DNA of 29,334 nt, from the NCBI GenBank assembly GCA_049297615.1, contig JBAQUQ010000111.1:1-29334 (forward strand), in the 5' to 3' direction. The notes beneath the pieces were generated by a model that saw only the letters and a program-made list of their open reading frames with translations, searched no databases and was not told where the DNA came from. This stretch comes from JAEMQF01 sp049297615 (GTDB taxonomy: Bacteria > Pseudomonadota > Gammaproteobacteria > Burkholderiales > Burkholderiaceae_C). Position numbers and translations under genes: made by a program. Of the stretch, positions 15,358 to 22,849 are shown piece by piece. The number at the start of each line of letters is the position of its first letter. Within the stretch, counting starts at the first letter, position 1.

Positions 15358-17384
15358 GCCGGCTGCAATTCGCTGCGGAAATACTGCATCGCCAGCACGG
15401 CGATGACCAGGCCGAAGCCGATCGTGTCGGCGACGATGCCGGGGTAGACCAGGGCGATCCCGGCGACCAGCAGCATGCAGCGCTCGAGCAGGGTCGTGCG
15501 CTTCAGCGCCCAGCCCTGGAAGCCGCTTGCCAGGGCGATGATGCCCACCGCCGCGGTGAAGGTGACCTCGGCGATGGACCACCAGTTGGCGGTGGCCAGC
15601 GCCTTGGTCGAGCCCAGCAGCAGCAGGCCCTGGCCTTCGGGCGCGAGCACGAACATGAAGGGCACGAGGAAGGCCGGCACGGTGTACTTCCAGCATTGCA
15701 GGGTCGTCTTGTACGGGTCGCCGCCGGTGATGGCCGCAGCGGCGAAGGGCGACAGCGCAGTCGGCGGCGACACCTCGGACAGCACGGCGTAATAGAAGAT
15801 GAACATGTGTGCGGCAAAGTCGGGCACGCCCAGCTTGATGAGCGCCGGCGCGGCGATCACGGCGCAGATGATGTAGGACGCCGTCACCGGCACCGCAAGG
15901 CCGACGATCCACACCACCAGGGAGGTGTACAGCGCCGTCAGGAATAGCGAACCGCCAGCGTAGTCGATGACGATGGTGCTGAACTTCAGGCCCAGGCCGG
16001 TGAGCGTGACGACGCCCACGATGATCCCCGCGCCGGCGCAGGTGGCCGCCACGTTGAGTACGCCCAGCGAGCCGCCCTGCATCGCCTTGACGAAGGGCGA
16101 CTGGAACAGGTTCTTGGCGAACGAGCCCTTGCCCTGGAACAGGTCGTACGAAAAAAGCGCAGTGTCGCGGCGCAGGAAGCTCGTCGCGAACGACACCACG
16201 GTGGCCCAGAACACCGACAGCACGGGCGAGAAGCCCCACATCATGAAGGCGACGATCGAAACCAGGGACAGGAAGTGGTACCAATAGTGGCGCGTCAGGT
16301 TCCACACCGAATCGACCTTGTGGAACGCGGTCTTGCCCATGCCGTATTTGCGCGCGTCGATCTCGACCATCGTGAACAGGGCGAGATAGAACAGCAGGGT
16401 CGGAATGACCGCCATCAGCAGCACGTCGAGGTAGGAGATCTTCAGGAACTCGGCGATCAGGAACGCCGCGGCGCCCAGCACCGGCGGCGAGATGATGGCG
16501 CCCAGCCCGCCCGCGGCGAGCAAGCCGCCGGCGGCGTTCTTCTCGTAGCCGACCTTGGCGAGCATCGGGTAAGCGACGGCGCCCAGCGTCACCGTGGTGG
16601 CCACGCCCGAGCCAGACGGTCCACCGAGCAGGAAGGACGCCAGCACCACGGTGCGGCCGGCACCGGTGGGCTTGCCGCCCATCGCGGCGAACGAGAAGTC
16701 GATGTAGAACTTGCCCGCGCCCGAGTACTGCAGGAAGGCGCCGAAGATCGTGAACAGGATGATCAGCGACGAGGACACATCGACGGCCACGCCGTAGATG
16801 CCCTCCAGCGTCATGTACATCACGCCCACCAGGCGGCCGACCTCGTAGCCCTTGTGCGTCCACGGCGCGGGCAGGTAGGGGCCGAACAGCGCGTAGGCGA
16901 TGAAGGCCGAGATGACGATCGGCATGATCCAGCCATTGGTGCGCCGCATCGCTTCGAGCACCAGGGCGATGAGCGCGATGCCGAAGGCGATGTCCCAGGG
17001 CAGGGGCGAGGTGTTGCGGTCGGTGATGTCGTCCCCACCCGCGATCAGGTAAACGACGATGCCGATCGACAGTGCCGCGGCGATCCAGTCCCACCACATG
17101 ATGCGGTGCCGAAAACGCGCGGCCACCGGGAACACCAGGAAGCACAGGCACAGCACCCAGCCGACGTGGATCGGGCGCAGCGTCTGCGTCGGCACGATCG
17201 CGTAGGCCGTGTACAGGTGGAACACCGACATGGCGAAGGCCACCGCGATCACGAAGATGCCCAGCCAGCCCTCGAGTTTGTTCGCCGCGCCTTCTTCAGC
17301 CTCGATGAACTCTTCGGCCTTGTGCAGGGCCTCGTCGCTGACAACGGGCTCGCTCGATGCCAGGCTCTGCTTTTCGATGCTCAT
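15354..17384 (-). CDS. TRAP transporter fused permease (DctQ-DctM type, TAXI class)
   Basis: This 676-residue inner-membrane protein joins the small 4-helix and large 12-helix TRAP subunits, the usual form for TAXI systems. After a cytoplasmic, acidic N-terminus (about 1-38) come many hydrophobic segments. Diagnostic DctM-like segments are SSLIILFTIFGAFLQYSG, FLLGGPSGSGVATTVTLGAV, GGLGAIISPPVLGAAAFLIAE, and near the C-terminus SEVSPPTALSPFAAAAITGG. TRAP permeases use a sodium or proton gradient to import organic acids delivered by a periplasmic receptor. The start is ATG 17384, 20 nt after the TAXI receptor stop. The stop overlaps the Bug start (ATGA). Nothing in the sequence gives the substrate. 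Confidence 0.95.
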   Translation of the reverse strand: MSIEKQSLASSEPVVSDEALHKAEEFIEAEEGAANKLEGWLGIFVIAVAFAMSVFHLYTAYAIVPTQTLRPIHVGWVLCLCFLVFPVAARFRHRIMWWDWIAAALSIGIVVYLIAGGDDITDRNTSPLPWDIAFGIALIALVLEAMRRTNGWIMPIVISAFIAYALFGPYLPAPWTHKGYEVGRLVGVMYMTLEGIYGVAVDVSSSLIILFTIFGAFLQYSGAGKFYIDFSFAAMGGKPTGAGRTVVLASFLLGGPSGSGVATTVTLGAVAYPMLAKVGYEKNAAGGLLAAGGLGAIISPPVLGAAAFLIAEFLKISYLDVLLMAVIPTLLFYLALFTMVEIDARKYGMGKTAFHKVDSVWNLTRHYWYHFLSLVSIVAFMMWGFSPVLSVFWATVVSFATSFLRRDTALFSYDLFQGKGSFAKNLFQSPFVKAMQGGSLGVLNVAATCAGAGIIVGVVTLTGLGLKFSTIVIDYAGGSLFLTALYTSLVVWIVGLAVPVTASYIICAVIAAPALIKLGVPDFAAHMFIFYYAVLSEVSPPTALSPFAAAAITGGDPYKTTLQCWKYTVPAFLVPFMFVLAPEGQGLLLLGSTKALATANWWSIAEVTFTAAVGIIALASGFQGWALKRTTLLERCMLLVAGIALVYPGIVADTIGFGLVIAVLAMQYFRSELQPA

Positions 17385-17404
17385 GGATCGGCGGCAAGCC
17401 CGCG

Positions 17405-18364
17405 TCAGTTCAGCTTGACGCCCTTTTCAGCGAAGTACTTCAGCGCGCCGGGGTGGAAGGGTATCGGTGAGGCGGCCGCTTTCTGGTTCTCGAACTTGAA
17501 GTTGGCGGCCTCCTTGTGCACGGCGATCAGGTCGTCGCGCTTTTCGAAGATCGTCTTGACGATGTTGTAGGCGACTCTGTCGTCCATGTTCTCGTGGGTG
17601 ATGAGGATGTTCATCACGGTGGCCTGCTTGTTGTCGTGGTCCATGCCGTGGTACATGCTCTTGGGGATCGAGTCCTCGACGTAGAGGTTGCCGTACTTCT
17701 TGTTCATCGCGGCCACCGTGTCGGCATGGTCGATCATCTTCAGCTTCGTCCCCGGGGTATTCGCCAGGTCGGTCACCGCGGCGGTGGGCAGACCGCCGAC
17801 CCAGAAGAAGGCGTCGATCTTGCCGTCCTTGATCGCGTTCACCGATTCGGCAACGCCCAGGCGCTCGCGCTTCATGTCGGTGTCCTTGTCCAGGCCGGCG
17901 GCTTCGATCACGCGAAACGCCATCACTTCGGTGGCGCTGCCCGGCGATCCCGTGGAAACGCGCTTGCCTTTGAAGTCCGCCATCTTGGCGATGCCGCGGC
18001 CTTCGATACTGACCACGTGCATGCGGTTCGGGTACAGGATCATCAGGGTCTTGAGGGGAACCTTGTTGCCCTTGAACTTCTCCTCGCCGCGCACGGCGTC
18101 CTGGCTCACGTCGGTCATGGCCAGGGCGATATAGGGCTTGCCGGTGGCGATGAGCTTGATGTTGTCCACCGAGCCGCCGGTGACTTCGGCCGTCGCCTGC
18201 ATGCCGGGAACATATTTCGACAGCGCCGCGGCGATGCCGCCGCCCATCGGGTAATAGACGCCGCCGGTGCCGCCGGTGGCGATAGAGATGTTCTGCGCGC
18301 TCGCGCCGAACGACAGTGCCATGCTGGCGAGGAAGGTGCAAAGTGCGGGTCTGATGGATTTCAT
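17405..18364 (-). CDS. TAXI-family TRAP solute receptor
   Basis: This 319-residue periplasmic receptor has a Sec signal peptide (about 1-23, cleavage ASA-QN). The mature start, ISIATGGTGGVYYPMGGGIA, is the hallmark of TAXI receptors. Further family marks are VTGGSVDNIKLIATG, GKRVSTGSPGSATEVMA (about 131-147) and DAFFWVGGLPTAAV. It hands its ligand to the fused permease encoded 20 nt downstream. The start is ATG 18364 with GGAG 5 nt upstream. It is the first gene of the minus-strand operon and diverges from the Tat amidohydrolase across a 297-bp gap. TAXI receptors studied elsewhere bind small acids such as glutamate or 2-oxoglutarate; the ligand here is unknown. Confidence 0.95.
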   Translation of the reverse strand: MKSIRPALCTFLASMALSFGASAQNISIATGGTGGVYYPMGGGIAAALSKYVPGMQATAEVTGGSVDNIKLIATGKPYIALAMTDVSQDAVRGEEKFKGNKVPLKTLMILYPNRMHVVSIEGRGIAKMADFKGKRVSTGSPGSATEVMAFRVIEAAGLDKDTDMKRERLGVAESVNAIKDGKIDAFFWVGGLPTAAVTDLANTPGTKLKMIDHADTVAAMNKKYGNLYVEDSIPKSMYHGMDHDNKQATVMNILITHENMDDRVAYNIVKTIFEKRDDLIAVHKEAANFKFENQKAAASPIPFHPGALKYFAEKGVKLN

Positions 18365-18510
18365 GGGGGCTCCGGATGATGCTGTTCAGTGGTCAAGCCT
18401 CGTGGACTTGCGCGATTCTGCGTCCTTGCGGCGCAGCGGACTCTACCGACTTTCCAGCACTCCGGCGTCGAATCGTCAGTGCTCACTGGCATATGGCTGC
18501 GAGCCGGCCA

Positions 18511-18524
18511 TGACGGCGCCGTCA
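18511..18524. promoter_or_regulatory. Perfect palindrome TGACGGCGCCGTCA, candidate operator
   Basis: The 14 bp read the same on both strands. The site sits near the middle of the divergent gap, 147 bp from the TAXI start and 138 bp from the hydrolase start. That position suits a shared regulator, but none is encoded nearby and the regulator family cannot be told. Confidence 0.45.
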
Positions 18525-18567
18525 CGAAGTCGATGCGGTCTGCGGGAATGCACTGATGTAAGTGAGG

Positions 18568-18596
18568 TTTACGCTGGCGCGAATCGGCTCCAGAAT
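18568..18596 (+). promoter_or_regulatory. Weak sigma-70-like promoter for the Tat amidohydrolase
   Basis: TTTACG (18568-18573) and CAGAAT (18591-18596) are spaced 17 bp, each matching four of six consensus positions. They lie 66 bp before ATG 18662. The spacing is ideal, but the score is poor. Confidence 0.2.
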
Positions 18597-18646
18597 GCGC
18601 CACGCTTTGACGTCGAATCGATGCCGTAGCGCACGCCTTACCGTTG

Positions 18647-18652
18647 AAGGAG
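18647..18652 (+). promoter_or_regulatory. Shine-Dalgarno AAGGAG that fixes the amidohydrolase start
   Basis: It lies 9 nt before ATG 18662. It also falls inside the reading frame that would start at TTG 18644, which argues against that earlier start. Confidence 0.65.
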
Positions 18653-18661
18653 AAACACGCG

Positions 18662-20308
18662 ATGTGCAGACTCTGCGATGTAGGAAGCCCGCAAGACCAT
18701 AGCGGTTCGCGGCGCAGTTTTCTCAAGGCGACGACGGCGACCGGTTTCGCCATCGGCGGTCTCAACCTGCTGGCACCGCGCCCTGCGGCGGCGCGTGACG
18801 ACGACGACGAAGGGCCCAGGGACAGCGGCCGGCGCGGGCGGCGCTATGTCATCCGCGGCGGCCATGTCATGACGATGGACCCGAGCATGCCCGACAAGGG
18901 CGAATATGCCAAGGCCGACGTGCTCGTCGAGGGCAAGAAGATCCTTGCCGTCGGGCCGAACCTGCACGTGGGCGGCGCCGGAGAGATCGACGCGCGCGGC
19001 CGGGTGGTCATGCCCGGCTTCATCGATACCCACCACCACCAGGCTTGGACTGCGATAAGAAGCTCCATTCCTGACAGCATCCTGATCGACGACGGCACGG
19101 GCACGCCGAGCGCGCAGCAGAACTATTTCGGAAACATTCTGCTCGGATTCGCCCCCGTGTACCGGCCGGAGGATGTCTACATCAGTGAGCTCTTCGGAGG
19201 CCTCGCGCAACTCGACAACGGCGTCACGACGGTGCACGACGTCTCGCAGATCCATCACTCGCCCGAACACTCGGACGCCGCCATCAGGGCCCTGTTCGAC
19301 ACAGGCCGCCGCGCCGCCTTCGGCTTCTTTGAGAGCGCCGGCGCCGCCGTTCTCGGCACCAATTCCGGCAACCAGTATCCGCAAGACGCCACCCGCATCA
19401 AGAATCGCTGGTTCTCATCGAGCGATCAGCTCGTACACATGATCATGGGCGGCGAAGTCTACCTCGGCGACGCTTCCACGGTGGCGTCCTGGACCCTCGG
19501 GCGCCAGCTCGGTCTGCAGGTTGCGGCCCACATCCTGTCGCCGTTCGGGATCCGCTCGATCCTGGATCGCCTCGCCGGTCTCAGCGGCGGGTTCTCCGAT
19601 GGCAAAGGAGGGTTTATCGACATCCGCGACGACAACCTGTTCATCCACATGACCGGGATGTCGGACGACGCCTGGAATGTGGTCAAGAACAAAGGCGCCC
19701 AGGTCTCGATCGCCTTCCCGATCGAGATGAATATGCGGCACGGCATTCCGCCCATCCACAAGATGCAGAGCCTGCAGATGGAGCCGTCGCTGAGTACGGA
19801 CGTGGAGACGAACCTGACGGCGGACTTCTTCACTCAGATGCGTTCGGCCATGACCATGCAGCGTATGGTCGTGAACCAGGAGGTCCTCAATTCGGGAGAT
19901 TTCACGAACTTCTTCTTCGGGCCCGTGCCAGGCAGCGCGTGGCCGCCGCCGCCGCCAGGCACGCTGCCGCTGCTTAATGTGCGGGACGCGCTGCGCTATG
20001 CCACCATCAACGGCGCGAAGCACCTGAGGCTCGACAGCAAGACCGGCTCGCTCACGCCAGGCAAGGAGGCCGACATCATCATCCTGGACGGCACCCACAT
20101 CAACGTGTTCCCGGTCAACCACGTACCGGGTGCGGTCGTGCAGATGATGGAGCGGAGCAACGTCGAGACGGTGATCGTCGCGGGCAAGGTGCGCAAGTGG
20201 AAGGGGCGTCTGCTCGATGTCAACTTGCCCAGGCTGCGCCGCGAGCTCGAGGCCTCGCGCGACCGTATCTTCTTGGCCGCGGGCGTTCCGCAGAACCTAT
20301 ACCGCTAG
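18662..20308 (+). CDS. Tat-exported amidohydrolase (cytosine deaminase/AtzB-like superfamily)
   Basis: This 548-residue metal-dependent hydrolase is predicted to be exported folded. The N-terminus has a full twin-arginine motif SRRSFLK (16-22), a hydrophobic core and a likely cleavage after Ala44. A charged stretch, RDDDDEGPRD, follows. Metal ligands are all visible: THHH (His124, His126), VAAHI (His290), FIHM (His329) and LSTD (Asp380). GSLTPGKEADIIILD (462-476) is the typical C-terminal beta-domain return. Relatives deaminate or dechlorinate ring compounds, or cleave cyclic amides, but usually in the cytoplasm. Oddities are two cysteines ahead of the Tat motif (MCRLC) and a PPPPP run at about 428-432. 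The gene stands alone on the plus strand, divergent from the TAXI-TRAP operon. The substrate is unknown. Confidence 0.88.
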   Translation: MCRLCDVGSPQDHSGSRRSFLKATTATGFAIGGLNLLAPRPAAARDDDDEGPRDSGRRGRRYVIRGGHVMTMDPSMPDKGEYAKADVLVEGKKILAVGPNLHVGGAGEIDARGRVVMPGFIDTHHHQAWTAIRSSIPDSILIDDGTGTPSAQQNYFGNILLGFAPVYRPEDVYISELFGGLAQLDNGVTTVHDVSQIHHSPEHSDAAIRALFDTGRRAAFGFFESAGAAVLGTNSGNQYPQDATRIKNRWFSSSDQLVHMIMGGEVYLGDASTVASWTLGRQLGLQVAAHILSPFGIRSILDRLAGLSGGFSDGKGGFIDIRDDNLFIHMTGMSDDAWNVVKNKGAQVSIAFPIEMNMRHGIPPIHKMQSLQMEPSLSTDVETNLTADFFTQMRSAMTMQRMVVNQEVLNSGDFTNFFFGPVPGSAWPPPPPGTLPLLNVRDALRYATINGAKHLRLDSKTGSLTPGKEADIIILDGTHINVFPVNHVPGAVVQMMERSNVETVIVAGKVRKWKGRLLDVNLPRLRRELEASRDRIFLAAGVPQNLYR

Positions 20309-20375
20309 TCCGCGCGTCAGGCGCCGCAAGGCGAATCTCGGGCCCCTCCAGCCGCCCGCCGGCCGGACGCCCCCG
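20309..20375. other. Convergent gap between Tat amidohydrolase and chemoreceptor
   Basis: This 67-bp, very GC-rich gap lies between converging genes, with an 8-bp CCGGCCGG core in an imperfect palindrome. It could form a structured RNA end, but no T-tract follows on either strand. Confidence 0.3.
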
Positions 20376-22784
20376 CTATGCGGCCTCGAGCTCGCTCTCC
20401 TGCGCGCCGAGCCGGAACACGGCGATCGAGCGGTTCAGGCCTTCGGCCTCTTCGCACAGCGCCTGCGACGCCGCGCTGCTTTGCTGCACGAGCTCGGCAT
20501 TGCGCTGTGTCATCTGGTCGATCTGGCCGACCGCCGCGTTGACTTCGTCCAGCGAAGTGAACTGCTCGTGACTCGCGCGCGAGATCGCCTGCACCAGGGT
20601 GCTGACTTCGTGCACCTGGGCCACGATCGCCTGCATCGTCGAACCGGCGTCGCGCACCTGCCTCGACCCGGCCTCGACCTTGCCCACGCTGGCACTGATG
20701 ATCTGCTTGACCTGCTGCGCGGCCTGCGCCGTCTTGCCCGCCAGGGCGCGCACCTCGGAGGCGACCACGGCGAAGCCGCGGCCATGTTCGCCGGCCCTGG
20801 CGGCCTCGACGGCGGCATTCAGGGCCAGGATATTCGTCTGGAAGGCGATGCCGTCGATCACGCCGATGATCTCGGCGATGCGCTTCGATGAAGCCTGGAT
20901 GTCGTCCATCGTGTGCACCACCTGGCCCACCACCTCGCCGCCCTTGATAGCGACCTTGCGCGCCTCCAGGGCCAGGCCATCGGCGCGCTGCGCCGCTTCG
21001 GTATTGGCGCGCACGGTGGCGATCAGCTGCTCCATGGCGGCCACGGTCTGCTGAAGCTGGCCGGCTTGCTGCTCGGAGCGGCTGGCCAGGTCGTCATTGC
21101 CGCGCGAGATCTCGCCGGACCCGGCGTCGATCGATTCGCTGGCGCGGCGGATGTGGCCGACGATCTCGGTCAAGGTTCGCACCATATGCGCCAGCGCGGT
21201 CAGCAGGCGCGTGGTTTCATCGTTGCCGACGACCTCGGGGACTTCGTCGAGCCGCCCCTGCGACACCGCTTCGGCGACCAGCACCGCAGAATCGAGCCGG
21301 CGCGTGACGATGCGAACCGTGAAGATGCTGAGCAGGGCCGACAGCACGATGATCAGGGCCGAGATGCCCAGGATCAGTGCCAGCGAGGCATTCACCCGGC
21401 CATCGACCGCAGCGACGACGTCTTGCTGGCGCTCCGAGATGCTCTTGACCTGTCTGGCGCCGTCAGCAGCCTGCGCCGTGGCGACTTGCTTCAACTTGCC
21501 CAAGGCGTCTTGCAGGGCGGCGCCGCTGGCGATCACGCTGCGCTTGGCCGCGGCCACCTTGGCCACCGAGCCGCGCACCGAGAGCAGGGCGGCGGCTGCC
21601 GAATTGACATTGGCCACCAGCTGGGGCTTGCCCATCTTCAGCAGGCTGGCGCGCAGCCGCTCGACATTGCCGCCCATGCGATTGACCAGTTCAGTGAGCG
21701 CGGCCTCGGCCGTCTTGGTCTCTTCGGCGCTCACGGCCAGCATCAGCAGGCGGATCGTCGCCGTCGTCTCCTTCATGTCCAGCGAGATCGAGTCGCTCGC
21801 CGCGACCACGCCGCCGGGCTCGTTGCGAAATCGCATCGCCGCCTCGAGCACCTGGCGCTGCTTGACGATCTGCACCTCGAGCGAGTCGACGGCAGCGTTC
21901 AATTTGGCGACCTCGTCATCGATGGGCTGCAGGATCGCGCGGCGCTGCTTCTGGTAGGCCGCTTCCTGCTCCTTCTTGCCTGCCAGCACGTCGGTGCGCA
22001 GCGCGAACAAGCCGCTGGCGTCTTGCAGAAAGCCTTCCGACAGACTGAGCGCAAGCGCCTTCGCGGCCTTGAGTTGTTCGGCCTGGCTCGCGTCCACATC
22101 GAGCCGCTGCAGGCTGTCGGCCGTCGCCTTCAGCCTCTCCTTCAGCGGCGTGAGGCGGAAGCGGTTGCCCACCGCGTCGGTGTCGCTGACCAGGACGGCA
22201 AGTTCCTTCAGGCGCGCCTGTGCCGACAACGCTGCCTTGATCACCGAGCCCAGCGCGCGGCTCGCGTCCTGCGCCTGGTCGGCCGATTTGCCGGCCTCGG
22301 TCTCGATCGCCGCGACGGCGGCGCGCGTGGCCTTGATGGCAGGTTCGGCGCGCGCCAATGCGGCCCGCGCGTTTTCGGTCTCGCTGTGGTAGGCCGTGTC
22401 GTCGCGCAGGCGGCGCTCCACCGTGCCGGCGATCTGGCTCTGCGCCGTGCGAAAGGCCGACAGATCGGTTCGGCTGGACGGGTCGAGCCGGGTGATTTCG
22501 CCGGCCAGGCGCTCGAGCTGCTTCATCTCGGCGTCGATGGCGGCGGTGGCGCGCGCCGCCTCGTCGCTGGCCGTGGCCAGGCTCAAGCGCAGCAGCGCAC
22601 CGAGCGCGCGCTCGGTGCGCTCCTGGACCTCATAGGTGCGGTTCTGCAGCGGCGTGGCCTGCAGGGTCAGGCTGCGCAGGTCGCCCTGGATCGACGTCAC
22701 GGCAAAGTAGCCGACAGCAGTGACGGCCACCAGCCCCGCCGAAGTGAAACCTGTCAGTGCGATGAGACGGTGCGAGATTTTCAT
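20376..22784 (-). CDS. Methyl-accepting chemotaxis protein with large helical periplasmic domain
   Basis: This 802-residue chemoreceptor has TM1 at about 8-30, a long periplasmic region at 31-466, TM2 at about 467-489, HAMP at 490-545 and a cytoplasmic signalling coiled coil. The kinase-contact tip is at about 641-675 (GIAFQTNILALNAAVEAARA followed by GEHGRGFAVVA). There is no C-terminal NWETF-type pentapeptide for CheR/CheB docking. The periplasmic part is unusually large, Ala-rich and almost wholly helical, without Cache or PAS marks, so it may be stacked helical bundles. The start is ATG 22784, directly before TM1. A GTG at 22844 would begin 5 nt after the upstream receptor stop and is possible. 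It follows the LivK-type receptor gene and could sense that protein's ligand. Confidence 0.92.
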   Translation of the reverse strand: MKISHRLIALTGFTSAGLVAVTAVGYFAVTSIQGDLRSLTLQATPLQNRTYEVQERTERALGALLRLSLATASDEAARATAAIDAEMKQLERLAGEITRLDPSSRTDLSAFRTAQSQIAGTVERRLRDDTAYHSETENARAALARAEPAIKATRAAVAAIETEAGKSADQAQDASRALGSVIKAALSAQARLKELAVLVSDTDAVGNRFRLTPLKERLKATADSLQRLDVDASQAEQLKAAKALALSLSEGFLQDASGLFALRTDVLAGKKEQEAAYQKQRRAILQPIDDEVAKLNAAVDSLEVQIVKQRQVLEAAMRFRNEPGGVVAASDSISLDMKETTATIRLLMLAVSAEETKTAEAALTELVNRMGGNVERLRASLLKMGKPQLVANVNSAAAALLSVRGSVAKVAAAKRSVIASGAALQDALGKLKQVATAQAADGARQVKSISERQQDVVAAVDGRVNASLALILGISALIIVLSALLSIFTVRIVTRRLDSAVLVAEAVSQGRLDEVPEVVGNDETTRLLTALAHMVRTLTEIVGHIRRASESIDAGSGEISRGNDDLASRSEQQAGQLQQTVAAMEQLIATVRANTEAAQRADGLALEARKVAIKGGEVVGQVVHTMDDIQASSKRIAEIIGVIDGIAFQTNILALNAAVEAARAGEHGRGFAVVASEVRALAGKTAQAAQQVKQIISASVGKVEAGSRQVRDAGSTMQAIVAQVHEVSTLVQAISRASHEQFTSLDEVNAAVGQIDQMTQRNAELVQQSSAASQALCEEAEGLNRSIAVFRLGAQESELEAA

Positions 22785-22849
22785 TTCATGAAGCCGACGG
22801 TTGCGTGCCCATGCCGGGGGCGGCGCCGCAGGCGCCGCGCGCACAGGGA

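Larger units (their letters stand above)
18365..18661. promoter_or_regulatory. Divergent control region between TAXI-TRAP operon and Tat amidohydrolase
   Basis: This non-coding gap of 297 bp is the longest in the window. It contains a perfect 14-bp palindrome (18511-18524), a second inverted repeat CAGTG-CT-CACTG (18477-18488), a 10-bp direct repeat CGTCGAATCG (18466-18475 and 18611-18620) and a weak sigma-70-like pair on the plus strand. I see no convincing small gene. Confidence 0.55.

Noticed and set aside
14323..17151. A 942-codon minus frame that would fuse the first Bug receptor to an upstream domain
   Set aside because: The upstream 598 codons are an out-of-frame reading of the TRAP permease. 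The ATGA overlap and the signal peptide set the true start at 15357.
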